Made by a program: the position numbers and the translations under genes. Under the pieces are notes generated by a model that was not told where the DNA came from, ran no database searches, and was given only the letters and a program-made list of their open reading frames with translations. A DNA stretch of 64,000 bases, from positions 1 to 64,000 of the forward strand of contig CAIWCD010000002.1 in assembly GCA_903911145.1 (NCBI GenBank). Reading direction: 5' to 3'. Source of the stretch: an uncultured delta proteobacterium (GTDB lineage: Bacteria; Myxococcota; Myxococcia; Myxococcales; 40CM-4-68-19). Of the stretch, positions 52,817-61,441 are shown piece by piece (position 1 is the first letter of the stretch; every line of letters begins with the position of its first letter).

Positions 52817-55800
52817 CGGCGCGCGGGCTCGACGAGCAGTTCGGCTCCCTGCACCTGATCCACCTCGCGCACGAACGCCACGAACGCCGGATAGTCGGCC
52901 GGCGAGATCCGCTGCGGAGGCATCGACAGCTCCTCGCTGATGAGCATCCGCCCCGCTTCCTCCCTGGCGCTCCATCGGTAGCGACCAAACGGACTGCTCA
53001 GCTCAACTGGTTCGGGTGCACGGACGAGATGAAACCCGGCAGGTAACGCGATGGAGGCCTGCACCGAGAGCTTCTCGAGCAACTGAAGCAGCAACGTCTT
53101 CTTGCGCTCCCCTCGATCCGCGTAGTGCCTCTCGAGATGCGCAGCCGAGAGAGACGCCGGCACCCGAAGTCCCGCACCATCGAGGCGACCGAGCGGCGCG
53201 TGCAGGCCGTAGCCGAGCGACGCAGGTCCACCCTGGGCGTTCTCGCCCTCGACGGAGAGCGTGTCGAGCGTCGCACCGGCGATCGCGCGGGCGAGCATCT
53301 GCTCGATCGCCTGCCGACGCGCCTGCCCATCGAGTTGCTCAAGCGCCTCGCGCAGCGCAGCCGCCTCGAATCCGTGAACTTCGTCGCGGGCCGTGCCGAG
53401 CGCCTCACCTGCGGCACTCAATTTGAGATCGAACGAAAGCAGCCGACCGTCGTCTCCATCGTGTGCATCGCTCGGCGTCTGCAGCAACTGCGCTGCCTCG
53501 CCAGGCTCGGGGAGGATGAGCGCCGGTTGTCCGCGCGCGAACGGCGGCAGCTGATCGATCGGCCCCAGGCGCCAGGAGGCATCGAGCCAGATCGGCGCGA
53601 CGAGACCTGGCTGGGCATCGATGCGAAGAACGGCGAACGAGTAGAGATCACCGCGCGGGAACCGCACCGATTCAGCCATCGCGCCAAACGGCTTGACGAG
53701 CGCGAGATGGGAGCTCACGCCGGCAGACGCAAGTGCTGCCTTGATCACCAGCAGTCGATTGCCGCGACCGAGCGCGAGGACGAGCTGCGCGGGAAGCGCG
53801 AAGTCTGCTGCATTGATCCGACCGCGCACCGCGCCCGAAACCGCGGCGACGATCTTGTCGACCTTCTCTCGCACCGTCGCGCCAGACGCCCGCGACGCGA
53901 GCGCGTCGGTGGCCACGGTCGGCCGCGCCCGCATCAGCACCCAATCGGCGATCGAGCGCGCCACGGCTTCCGGCCGGGCGCCAAAACCAACCTGCACCCA
54001 GGGAGCGATCTCCTCTTCGCCGGGCTGGTTCGGCTCGGGATGCACCGGCGCGATCGAGCGCGCCGTATGCGAAAACCGCAGCCCCTCGCTGGTCGTTTCG
54101 ATCGGCTGCACCGCTAGGTGATGCGCATCGACCTCGAGCGGAACCCCCTTCGCTCCATGCACCTCATAGGTGCTCTCCAGCATCGGCGTATCGTCATCAA
54201 CGAAGTAGAACGCTCCCGGCGCCGAGCCCGGCAGCTCCGGACCTCGCGCGGCATAGCTGCGCAGATAGTCCGTCTCGATCAGATCGCCCGGCGCGAGTCC
54301 CGGCAGACTGTGCGCATCCTTCTCGGCGATCTGCTCTGGCTCGAGCACGCGCCCGTCCGGTTTGATCGTCCGCAGCTCGAGCAACTCCGCATCGGCTGGA
54401 ATCTGGACCTCGCCGAACTTGGCGATGCCATTCTTGTCGAGCAGGCGCACCAGCGTGTGAACCCGCTCGATCGCGGTGCCATCGGCGGCAAACTCGACGC
54501 CGCCATAATCGAGCAGGCGCAGCGCGGCCGGGCGGGCGCTTGTCTCGCTCTCCGGAAAGGTCGAAGCGGCACGGTGCGCAAGCGCGAGCCCGTCGCGATC
54601 GGACCAGGCCATCAGCTTCTCTCCGCGTGCGAGCGCCACTTGATGACGCAGCTGCAGATCTCCGGGCAGTCGCGAGAGTGCCATCGTCCGCGCCTCGAGC
54701 GCTCCCTTCGCATCACCCGCAAGGTCGAGAAACGCAGCGATCTGGCGCCAGGGATCCGAAGCGCGCGGCGCGAGGTCGACTGCGTGGCGCAGCGTCTCGA
54801 CCGCCTGTCCGATGTTCCCGCGCGCGGCCTGCAGCTCTGCCAATTGGGCGAGCCTCTGCGGCTGGGCGGGGCGTTGCGCGGCAAAGCGGGCAAGCAGCGC
54901 CTCGGCGGCCGGTAGATCGCCGCGCTCGCGAAGCATCATCGGGAGCGCCGGCCGCAAGTCGGGACATTCGACGAGCGCATCGGCCAGGCGCATCTGCTCG
55001 ACCAGACTTCCCTCGCGGCGCGAGAGCTCCTGCGAGAGCCCGAGAGCATCGCAGCGGCCCCCGTCACGCTGGCGAGCCGCTTGCGCGCGTGTCCTCGCCA
55101 GCGCGGTATTGCCCTGCATCTCGAGCAGACGCGCACGCGCGACCAACAGGCGCGCCGGGAGAGGAGCGTCCTGCTCCAGCATCGCGCGCGCGCTGCGCTC
55201 TGCACGAGAGAGTGCCGCCGCGGCCTCATCCATCCGCTCCGCGTCGCGCTGCAACGCGCCCTGCGTGAGCGCCGCGCGCAACATCCGGGGATCCTTCTCA
55301 AGCGCGGCCGAGAGATCCGACAGCGCCTGCGCATGTCCGATGCGCTCGGGAACATCGGCGTCGCCAAGCACCTGCGCGACGCGCAGCGTGAGCGCTGGAG
55401 CTCCGCTTCCCGTCAGCGCGATCAGCCGCTCGATCGCGCCGCGCGCGGCATCGCGATCATCCTTGAGCGTCGCGCGCACAAGAAGGAAGGCCGCGACCAC
55501 ATCTTCGGGATTCTGCGACAGCCGCGCCTCGGCCGCTCCGCGCAACCCTCGGGCATCGACGAACGCAGGCGGTGGCACGCAGGCGATTCCGAGACGGCAA
55601 GGAGATGCGAGTCGCTGCCCAGCGAGGTGCTCGGGCGCGCTGGAGACGAGATCGCTTGCCGCGCCGTCGACGCGAGCGAGCGAGATGCGAAAGCGCGGCC
55701 CCTCGGCACGACTCCATCGCACGAGCAGCGCGTGTCTTCCCGGAGCGAGCCGAACAGACTGGGTCTGGGCGCGCGGCTCCTCGCGAGGCCAGGGCGAACG

Positions 55801-56715
55801 CGCGATCGCGACCATCCCGTCGAGCCGCGCCTCGAGCGCACCCGCGCCCTCGACCATGAGCAGGTAGTCGCCGCCTCGGGCCACGACCAACTCGCTTGCG
55901 CCATAGTAGAGATCACCTTCGCTCGGCTCGAGGTCGAGCCCGACATCTCCGTCGGGAAACTCGAGCGTGCGCTCCGCCGTGCTGCCAGCGGGCCCGCGCT
56001 CTGGTGCGCGCGAGAGCTGCGGTGAATCCAACACCGTGGGCTGATCGAGATCGAGCAAGCGCTCCGCCGCGAACGGTCCGGCGACACGCCAGCGCTGGAC
56101 CGCTCCAGCCGCGGCCCAGAGCTCCGATTCCTGCGGAGCTGGAGACGAGCCGTTCCGACTGATCGCAACGTGCGCAGCCGCCTCCCGGATCAGGTGGGCC
56201 GCCCGACCTTCCACTCCGGCGTGAAGCCATTTTGCGATCTCGAGCACGACATCATCGACTGCGCGCGAGTCCCCCTCGAGAGCCAGAAGTCGCTCGGCAG
56301 CCAACTCTGCGATCGGACTCGAAGGCGCGGCGCGGAGGGCCTCCGCATAGCTGCCCGCGGCTGCCACCGACTGCAGCCGATCCTCAAGGATCTCCGCCGT
56401 GCCCGCGAGCGCCAGCGCTCTCTGCTCTTGAGCAGAGGCATCGTGCGCCATCTGTGCACGAGCGAAGCTCTTGAGCGCCGCATCAGGATCGGACGCGATC
56501 AAATACTCGAGAAAGCCCAGCGTGACTTGAGCCTCCGCGCTCTCTGGCGCCGCAGCAGCGTGCCGACGCGCATCGTCCAGCCGCCCCAGCGGACTCTCCG
56601 CGGCGACTGGCTTCTGCGCGACCTGCGCTGCGCGGCAGGAGAGCAGCGAACCGACAAGGGCAAGCACCGCGACAGAGCGGAGGTTGAAACGCGTGATCAG
56701 CGATGGCGCGCTCAC
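52813..56715 (-). CDS. TPR/DUF3857 lipoprotein with degenerate transglutaminase-like domain
   Basis: 1300 residues. The N terminus ends in LLSC, a clear lipobox. A helical TPR-like region covers about 40-750, with beta-rich GLEYA-type segments around 200-350 (WRVAGPFAAERL; GRHALLVRWSRAEG). The DUF3857 beta domain (about 755-900: GIAKFGEVQIPADAELLELR) precedes a transglutaminase-like region where the expected GDCKDKA-type active-site segment reads LGRGNRLLVIKAAL, with no Cys. So it is probably not a transglutaminase or protease. The C terminus resembles the paralogue's DUF. It follows the intact paralogue with an ATGA overlap and seems to be a diverged duplicate with a structural role. Confidence 0.8.
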   Translation of the reverse strand: MSAPSLITRFNLRSVAVLALVGSLLSCRAAQVAQKPVAAESPLGRLDDARRHAAAAPESAEAQVTLGFLEYLIASDPDAALKSFARAQMAHDASAQEQRALALAGTAEILEDRLQSVAAAGSYAEALRAAPSSPIAELAAERLLALEGDSRAVDDVVLEIAKWLHAGVEGRAAHLIREAAAHVAISRNGSSPAPQESELWAAAGAVQRWRVAGPFAAERLLDLDQPTVLDSPQLSRAPERGPAGSTAERTLEFPDGDVGLDLEPSEGDLYYGASELVVARGGDYLLMVEGAGALEARLDGMVAIARSPWPREEPRAQTQSVRLAPGRHALLVRWSRAEGPRFRISLARVDGAASDLVSSAPEHLAGQRLASPCRLGIACVPPPAFVDARGLRGAAEARLSQNPEDVVAAFLLVRATLKDDRDAARGAIERLIALTGSGAPALTLRVAQVLGDADVPERIGHAQALSDLSAALEKDPRMLRAALTQGALQRDAERMDEAAAALSRAERSARAMLEQDAPLPARLLVARARLLEMQGNTALARTRAQAARQRDGGRCDALGLSQELSRREGSLVEQMRLADALVECPDLRPALPMMLRERGDLPAAEALLARFAAQRPAQPQRLAQLAELQAARGNIGQAVETLRHAVDLAPRASDPWRQIAAFLDLAGDAKGALEARTMALSRLPGDLQLRHQVALARGEKLMAWSDRDGLALAHRAASTFPESETSARPAALRLLDYGGVEFAADGTAIERVHTLVRLLDKNGIAKFGEVQIPADAELLELRTIKPDGRVLEPEQIAEKDAHSLPGLAPGDLIETDYLRSYAARGPELPGSAPGAFYFVDDDTPMLESTYEVHGAKGVPLEVDAHHLAVQPIETTSEGLRFSHTARSIAPVHPEPNQPGEEEIAPWVQVGFGARPEAVARSIADWVLMRARPTVATDALASRASGATVREKVDKIVAAVSGAVRGRINAADFALPAQLVLALGRGNRLLVIKAALASAGVSSHLALVKPFGAMAESVRFPRGDLYSFAVLRIDAQPGLVAPIWLDASWRLGPIDQLPPFARGQPALILPEPGEAAQLLQTPSDAHDGDDGRLLSFDLKLSAAGEALGTARDEVHGFEAAALREALEQLDGQARRQAIEQMLARAIAGATLDTLSVEGENAQGGPASLGYGLHAPLGRLDGAGLRVPASLSAAHLERHYADRGERKKTLLLQLLEKLSVQASIALPAGFHLVRAPEPVELSSPFGRYRWSAREEAGRMLISEELSMPPQRISPADYPAFVAFVREVDQVQGAELLVEPARR

Positions 56716-59700
56716 GGCGAACCTCCCGGGTGCACGGATGGCGAGGGCGTCAGTTCGATCTTGCGCGCGAGCGCCTGATCGAGCTCCCCGAGCAGTGCAC
56801 GATAGGCGGGGTACTCCGAAGGAGAGAGCGTCCCCCCGACGAGGAGAAGATCGAGCTGCGCCCGCAGCGTCGCTCCCTCGTTGACGAACGCGATCTCCCA
56901 GCGTCCTTGCGGTGACTCGCCGTGGGCATCGGTCGGCACCGTCGCCGCCCAGCCCACGGGCAGCGAAATCGAGACCAGCTGCCGGGCGCTCTCGGCCTCG
57001 GGGAGCTGAAGAGGAAGCTTGCGCTGCGAGAGCGGTGCGAGGGTCTCGACGAAACCGGCCCGCTGGCCGAACGGCGAGAAGCTCCGTGTCCCGCTGCCAG
57101 ACGGCACGGCGAAGGCCGGCACTTTCGCGGCGAGCCGCACTTCGAAGGGATGCTCGAGCAGGTGAGGATCGGAGACGTCAACGCCGCCGATCTGGGCGCC
57201 CGGATATCCTGCGCGGGCGAGCAGCTCCGATGCGTGCGCCTGCCGCTCTACCGGAGATTCGAAGATCCGGCGCGCCCACGGTGTCGACGATCCCGCGCTG
57301 ATCGTCTGCAGCGCAACCGTCGCCGATCCGTCGGGGTGAACCTCGATCCGCGAGCGCGTCTCGCTGGTGTTGTCTTGCGGCGAGGCATCTGGCGTGCGGA
57401 AGAATCGTGAACCCTCGTCGCCCGGCTCGACGATGAGGACGTCCGCCCCGCGATCGTCGCCGGGCAGCTCCTGGGAACCGTGGAACTCCGCGGTGCCGTC
57501 GAGGAAGAGATCGTACTGCGGCAAATAGAGAATCGCGTGGTTGAAGATCGCGAGCGATGCGGGCTCCTCGGGAAGGTTGCCCAGGCGTTTCATGCGCAGG
57601 AGCACCAGCCGCGAATCGATGCCCAGTGCCTCGAGCAGCGCGTGCATCAGCGACGCCTTGTCCTTGCAGTCACCGAATGCGCGCGTCAGGATCGTCTCGA
57701 CGGGATAGGGCCGATACGAGTTGATCCCGAACTCAAGCGCCACGTAGCGCGTCTTCGAGAGAACGTAGTTGTAGACCGCGCGGATGCGCGCCCGCTCGTC
57801 TGCCGCCGGAACATCGGCGACCGCCTCGTTGGCCGCGCGGCGGATGTCCTCCGTGACGCGGAGCTGGTCCTTGATGAGCCCCCAGTAGAAGCGGCCCACG
57901 CTGTCCCAATCCTTGTAGGTCGAGACGTGAACCCAGGCGATGAGCTCGCTCGCACCTGGCGCACCTGGCTCGGGGGCGACGCGCGGGACATGGTGTGCTG
58001 AGAAGCGCAGCCGCGTACCGCCGTCGGGGAGTTTGTCTTCCGTGCGCGTCAGATTCGCGAGCGGCGCGGCTGCCGAATAGAAGATTTTTCCCGGCGGGCC
58101 GAGCAGCAGATAGTCCGAGTGGAGTCGCGGCGCACCGCCCTGCATCCACGCCAGATCACCGAAGTAGTCGGAGAAGTAGTTGCTGCCCGCGTCGTCGAGG
58201 CGGACCACCAACTCGAGCACGTCACCCGGCTGCAGCTGGGTGAACGAAACGATCTTCGCACGCACATCGTAATAGAGCCCGTACCAGGGCTCGGAGAGGT
58301 TTCGCTCCCCCTCGCTGCGGCTCTCGAGGACCTGTCCTCCGACGCGGAAGATGCGCGCCTGTTCGACGCGAATCTGCGTCCGCTCGGGCGAGAACTGGAT
58401 CGCTTGCGTGCGGGACTGCTCGACTCCTCGCGGAGTCAGCGCCCGCAGGACAATCTGATGCGTGCGCGATGCGAGACCGTTTCCGTAGACCTTGACCACC
58501 GAAAGATCGGCGAGCACCTCGACATCCTCGGCCGAGGCCACGCCGCTGGTCTCGCGGGCGAGCGCGGCAGCATCGTAGAGATACGGTGCGGCGTACCTCT
58601 CCTCGGGCTTCACGGAGCGCACGAGTTCGCGCAGCGCAGGGTTCTGCGGACGCAACGTGAGCGCGCGCTCGAAGGTCGCGAGCGCCTGCTCGGTGCGACC
58701 GGCGCGCAGCTCGTGATGGCCGATCGACTCCGCGACATCGGGATCATCCGGCGAGAGCACGACCAGCTGCGTGTAGACACGATCAGCATCGTCGGTGCGG
58801 CCGTTCTGCGAGAGCAGTTCGGCAAGACGCACGCGCAGGGACACGAGTCCCGGCTCAAGCGCGATCGCCTGCGAGAGCAACGCCAAAGCACCTGCGAAAT
58901 CTCCGCGGTCGAGACAGAGTCCCCAGAGCTCGGCGCGAGCATCGACGTCGTCGGCACGCAGAGCCAGCAGCCTGCGCAGCGCAGCCTGCGCCTCCTCGAT
59001 GCGCCCCAGACGACGCAGCGATGAGGCCAGCGCGCGGAGCGCCCGCACATCATTCGGATTCGCCTGCGCAATCGAAAGGCGCGACGCATTCGCCTGCATG
59101 CCCAGACCGACCGCATCGAGCGCGCGCGTCTCGAGGAGCTGCGCGCGAGAAGCATGCGGCGCGATCTTGACCGCCCTCCGCGCAGCCTCGAGCGCCTTCC
59201 AGCCATCTCCACGCTCGAGACGAAAGGCGGCAAGACCTTCGAGAAGTTCGACATCATCGGGATGGGCTGCGAGGCCCTGCTCGAGCGCCTGGCGCCGCTT
59301 GTTCGCGTCGCGCTCCTCGAGCCGGGAGAGTCGTATTTCGATGCGCGGATCTCCGGGCGCGGCAGCAGAAGCACGCTCCTGGGCGTGCAGCGACAGCTCC
59401 TCGGTATCGTCGTCGGGTCGCCGCGTCGCGAGCAGGATCGCGAGATCCTCCTGGGCGCGCGCATCGTGGTCGTCCCGCGCAGCCCGTACGCGAAGTTCTT
59501 CGAGAGCATCGAGTGGCGTCGGCAACCGCGGAGATGCGCCATGTGCAGACAAGCCCTTCGCAGCGAGAGTCGGCGGTCCCATCGGGGTGAGCGGCGCGAA
59601 GGCCTTCGCCGCCAGAGCGGGAAGCGGCTCGTCCTTCTCTCCTGCGAGGCGCAGCCAGAAACCGACCCGACCGTTCGCGTGCGCGATTTTCAGCAGCAAC

Positions 59701-60431
59701 GTGTTCTGTCCAGCGCGCAACCGCACCGCCACCGCCCGTTGATCGAAGCGTGCCGGGTGCTGGTTCTTATCCTCGAGAACCAGCTCACCGTTGACCCAGA
59801 GCTTGTTCGCGCCGCTCGTACCCAGGTGCAGCACCGCGCCCTGTGCGTGCGCTGCGGGAAGCACGCTCAAGGCATAGACGGTGACATCCTGCCGTGGCCA
59901 GATCGCACCATCGAGGTCGACGAAGCCAAGCGGCGCGACGTCGGGAAGTGCGCGCCAGGAGACCTCGTGCTGCTTTCCGCGCACTCGCGACGCCGGATCG
60001 AATCCACCACTTTCTGGCGCGTAGACAGCCGACAGCCCGCTGCGCCCATCGTTGTCGAATGGCCCGATCACCGACCAGGCGCGGATCGGCGCGAGACCGT
60101 CGACAAGAGAGCGCGCCTTCTGCTGCTGATCCTGCGCAGTCCAGAGCTGAGCACGAAGATGGACGGCGAGCGCGCGAACGTCCTGCCGCGCCTTCGGGCT
60201 GCTGGCCGCCTCGTCTAAAGCCAGCGCAATCGGCTGCAGATCGCCGTCCTGATCGCGCAACTCGGCGAGGCGGATCAGATCCGGCAGCGCCTCCGCGCGG
60301 TCGAGCTCCGCGTGCAGCCGCGCGGCAAGCTCGGGCACTTGCGACGCCTGCGCGCGCGCCGCCAGCGCGAGAACGCAGCCAAGCGCGAGCGCAGCGGAAC
60401 GGATTTGCCAGACGGAAAGTGCCATTCGCAA
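56712..60431 (-). CDS. Large TPR/DUF3857/transglutaminase-core periplasmic protein
   Basis: 1239 residues with a signal peptide (RSAALALGCVLALAARAQA). An early beta-sandwich segment (about 110-260: WSVIGPFDNDGRSG; VWVNGEL-type GANKLWVNGELVL) is followed by TPR helices (about 300-600). DUF3857 (about 620-800) and a transglutaminase core come next, with the catalytic Cys in FGDCKDKASLMHALL and downstream His (IFNHAILYLP) and Asp (LFLDGTAEF). The catalytic triad is thus intact. A C-terminal beta domain completes the protein. DUF3857/transglutaminase proteins are envelope proteins of uncertain activity. First gene of the pair; the GC-rich plus-strand ORFs over it are shadows. Confidence 0.85.
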   Translation of the reverse strand: MRMALSVWQIRSAALALGCVLALAARAQASQVPELAARLHAELDRAEALPDLIRLAELRDQDGDLQPIALALDEAASSPKARQDVRALAVHLRAQLWTAQDQQQKARSLVDGLAPIRAWSVIGPFDNDGRSGLSAVYAPESGGFDPASRVRGKQHEVSWRALPDVAPLGFVDLDGAIWPRQDVTVYALSVLPAAHAQGAVLHLGTSGANKLWVNGELVLEDKNQHPARFDQRAVAVRLRAGQNTLLLKIAHANGRVGFWLRLAGEKDEPLPALAAKAFAPLTPMGPPTLAAKGLSAHGASPRLPTPLDALEELRVRAARDDHDARAQEDLAILLATRRPDDDTEELSLHAQERASAAAPGDPRIEIRLSRLEERDANKRRQALEQGLAAHPDDVELLEGLAAFRLERGDGWKALEAARRAVKIAPHASRAQLLETRALDAVGLGMQANASRLSIAQANPNDVRALRALASSLRRLGRIEEAQAALRRLLALRADDVDARAELWGLCLDRGDFAGALALLSQAIALEPGLVSLRVRLAELLSQNGRTDDADRVYTQLVVLSPDDPDVAESIGHHELRAGRTEQALATFERALTLRPQNPALRELVRSVKPEERYAAPYLYDAAALARETSGVASAEDVEVLADLSVVKVYGNGLASRTHQIVLRALTPRGVEQSRTQAIQFSPERTQIRVEQARIFRVGGQVLESRSEGERNLSEPWYGLYYDVRAKIVSFTQLQPGDVLELVVRLDDAGSNYFSDYFGDLAWMQGGAPRLHSDYLLLGPPGKIFYSAAAPLANLTRTEDKLPDGGTRLRFSAHHVPRVAPEPGAPGASELIAWVHVSTYKDWDSVGRFYWGLIKDQLRVTEDIRRAANEAVADVPAADERARIRAVYNYVLSKTRYVALEFGINSYRPYPVETILTRAFGDCKDKASLMHALLEALGIDSRLVLLRMKRLGNLPEEPASLAIFNHAILYLPQYDLFLDGTAEFHGSQELPGDDRGADVLIVEPGDEGSRFFRTPDASPQDNTSETRSRIEVHPDGSATVALQTISAGSSTPWARRIFESPVERQAHASELLARAGYPGAQIGGVDVSDPHLLEHPFEVRLAAKVPAFAVPSGSGTRSFSPFGQRAGFVETLAPLSQRKLPLQLPEAESARQLVSISLPVGWAATVPTDAHGESPQGRWEIAFVNEGATLRAQLDLLLVGGTLSPSEYPAYRALLGELDQALARKIELTPSPSVHPGGSP

Positions 60432-60496
60432 AGGTCACTCCATCGCGTGAATGAAAAGCCTTCGCTTCTACTCCAGAAGCAAAATTGACGACGCGC

Positions 60497-61189
60497 CTAC
60501 GGCGCCCGACTTAACGTCCGCACCTCGACCCGTCGCGCTCCAGCCGCATAGAGCGCGCGTGCCGCTTCTCCTGCCGTCGCGCCCGTGGTGAGCACGTCAT
60601 CAATGAGACAGACCGAACGGCCCCGGATATTTCCCCGCGCGCGAAAGGCTCCCTGGACATTGCGTGCGCGCGCCAGCCGATCGCGCCCGACCTGCGGCGC
60701 TGTCGGGCGGCCGCGCTCCACCAGATGTTCGACGGGAAGAGAGAATCGTCGACCGGCCTCACGCGCCAGCAGCGCAGCTTGATCATAGCCGCGCTGGATC
60801 TGCCTTCGAGGATGCAACGGCACCGGAGAGAGGACCTCGGCACGCGGCCGTTCGACCGCTTCAAAGAGCACACCCAGAGGACGCGCCAGCTCCTCGCGCT
60901 TCTCGTACTTGAACGCGTGGATCGCCTCTGCCAGCGCGCCTCCGTGAAGAAAGGGCGCACGCGCGAGCACGAACGGCGGCGCCCGATCGCGACAGGCCCC
61001 GCAACGTCGCGGACGCGTCGCAGGGAGGAGTGCTTCATCAAGTGGTGCTCCGCAGACCGTGCAGCCCGCTGGAGCCGCGACCAACGACTCCGCGCACTGC
61101 GCGCAGAACGGCTCGGCGCCGAGAAGTTCACACGCGGCACAGCGCGCAGGAAAGATCAGCTCAAGGATTCGCGAGAGGACCGGGTGCAT
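60497..61189 (-). CDS. ComF family phosphoribosyltransferase-like protein
   Basis: 230 residues from the ATG at 61189. Two Cys-x2-Cys knuckles open the protein (CAACELLGAEPFCAQC, CTVCGAP ... CGAC), then a PRPP-binding loop LIDDVLTTGATAGEA near the C terminus. This is the ComF/amidophosphoribosyltransferase-like layout linked to competence and DNA uptake in other bacteria; catalytic activity is unproven. It lies 65 bases upstream of the DUF3857 pair on the same strand. A gcgcc-tac-ggcgc hairpin sits on its stop codon, and a gcttc/gaagc pair follows, so it may terminate there. Confidence 0.88.
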   Translation of the reverse strand: MHPVLSRILELIFPARCAACELLGAEPFCAQCAESLVAAPAGCTVCGAPLDEALLPATRPRRCGACRDRAPPFVLARAPFLHGGALAEAIHAFKYEKREELARPLGVLFEAVERPRAEVLSPVPLHPRRQIQRGYDQAALLAREAGRRFSLPVEHLVERGRPTAPQVGRDRLARARNVQGAFRARGNIRGRSVCLIDDVLTTGATAGEAARALYAAGARRVEVRTLSRAP

Positions 61190-61254
61190 GCCCACGGACT
61201 TCGCAGAGCGCGTGCCAATCGCGCTTCTCTCTGCGCGACGGCGTGCCGGGGGTA

Positions 61255-61310
61255 TCAAAATGAAACCCTCAGCGACTCAAAATGAGACCCTGCGGTCCAG
61301 AATGCGACCG
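61255..61310. repeat. Three direct repeats of tcaaaatgaRaccct type
   Basis: tcaaaatgaaaccct (61255), tcaaaatgagaccct (61277) and the more diverged tccagaatgcgaccg (61296) recur at 22- and 19-base spacing in the 252-bp divergent region between comF and the alpha-2-macroglobulin gene. They may be regulator half-sites or a relic of an IS21-type end, which carry multiple short terminal repeats. The AT-rich motif stands out against the local GC-rich background. Nothing else notable is seen in the gap. Confidence 0.5.
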
Positions 61311-61441
61311 CTCGTCGCGGCCGCGAGCGGCAGGCACGCAAGCGTTTCCTCGAGCAGTGTGCTGAAATGCGCGCGACGCTGGCGCACCCTTTGCTCAACT
61401 CCCCAAGTCCAGCTCGTCGAACCACTGGAGGTTCCGTCATC

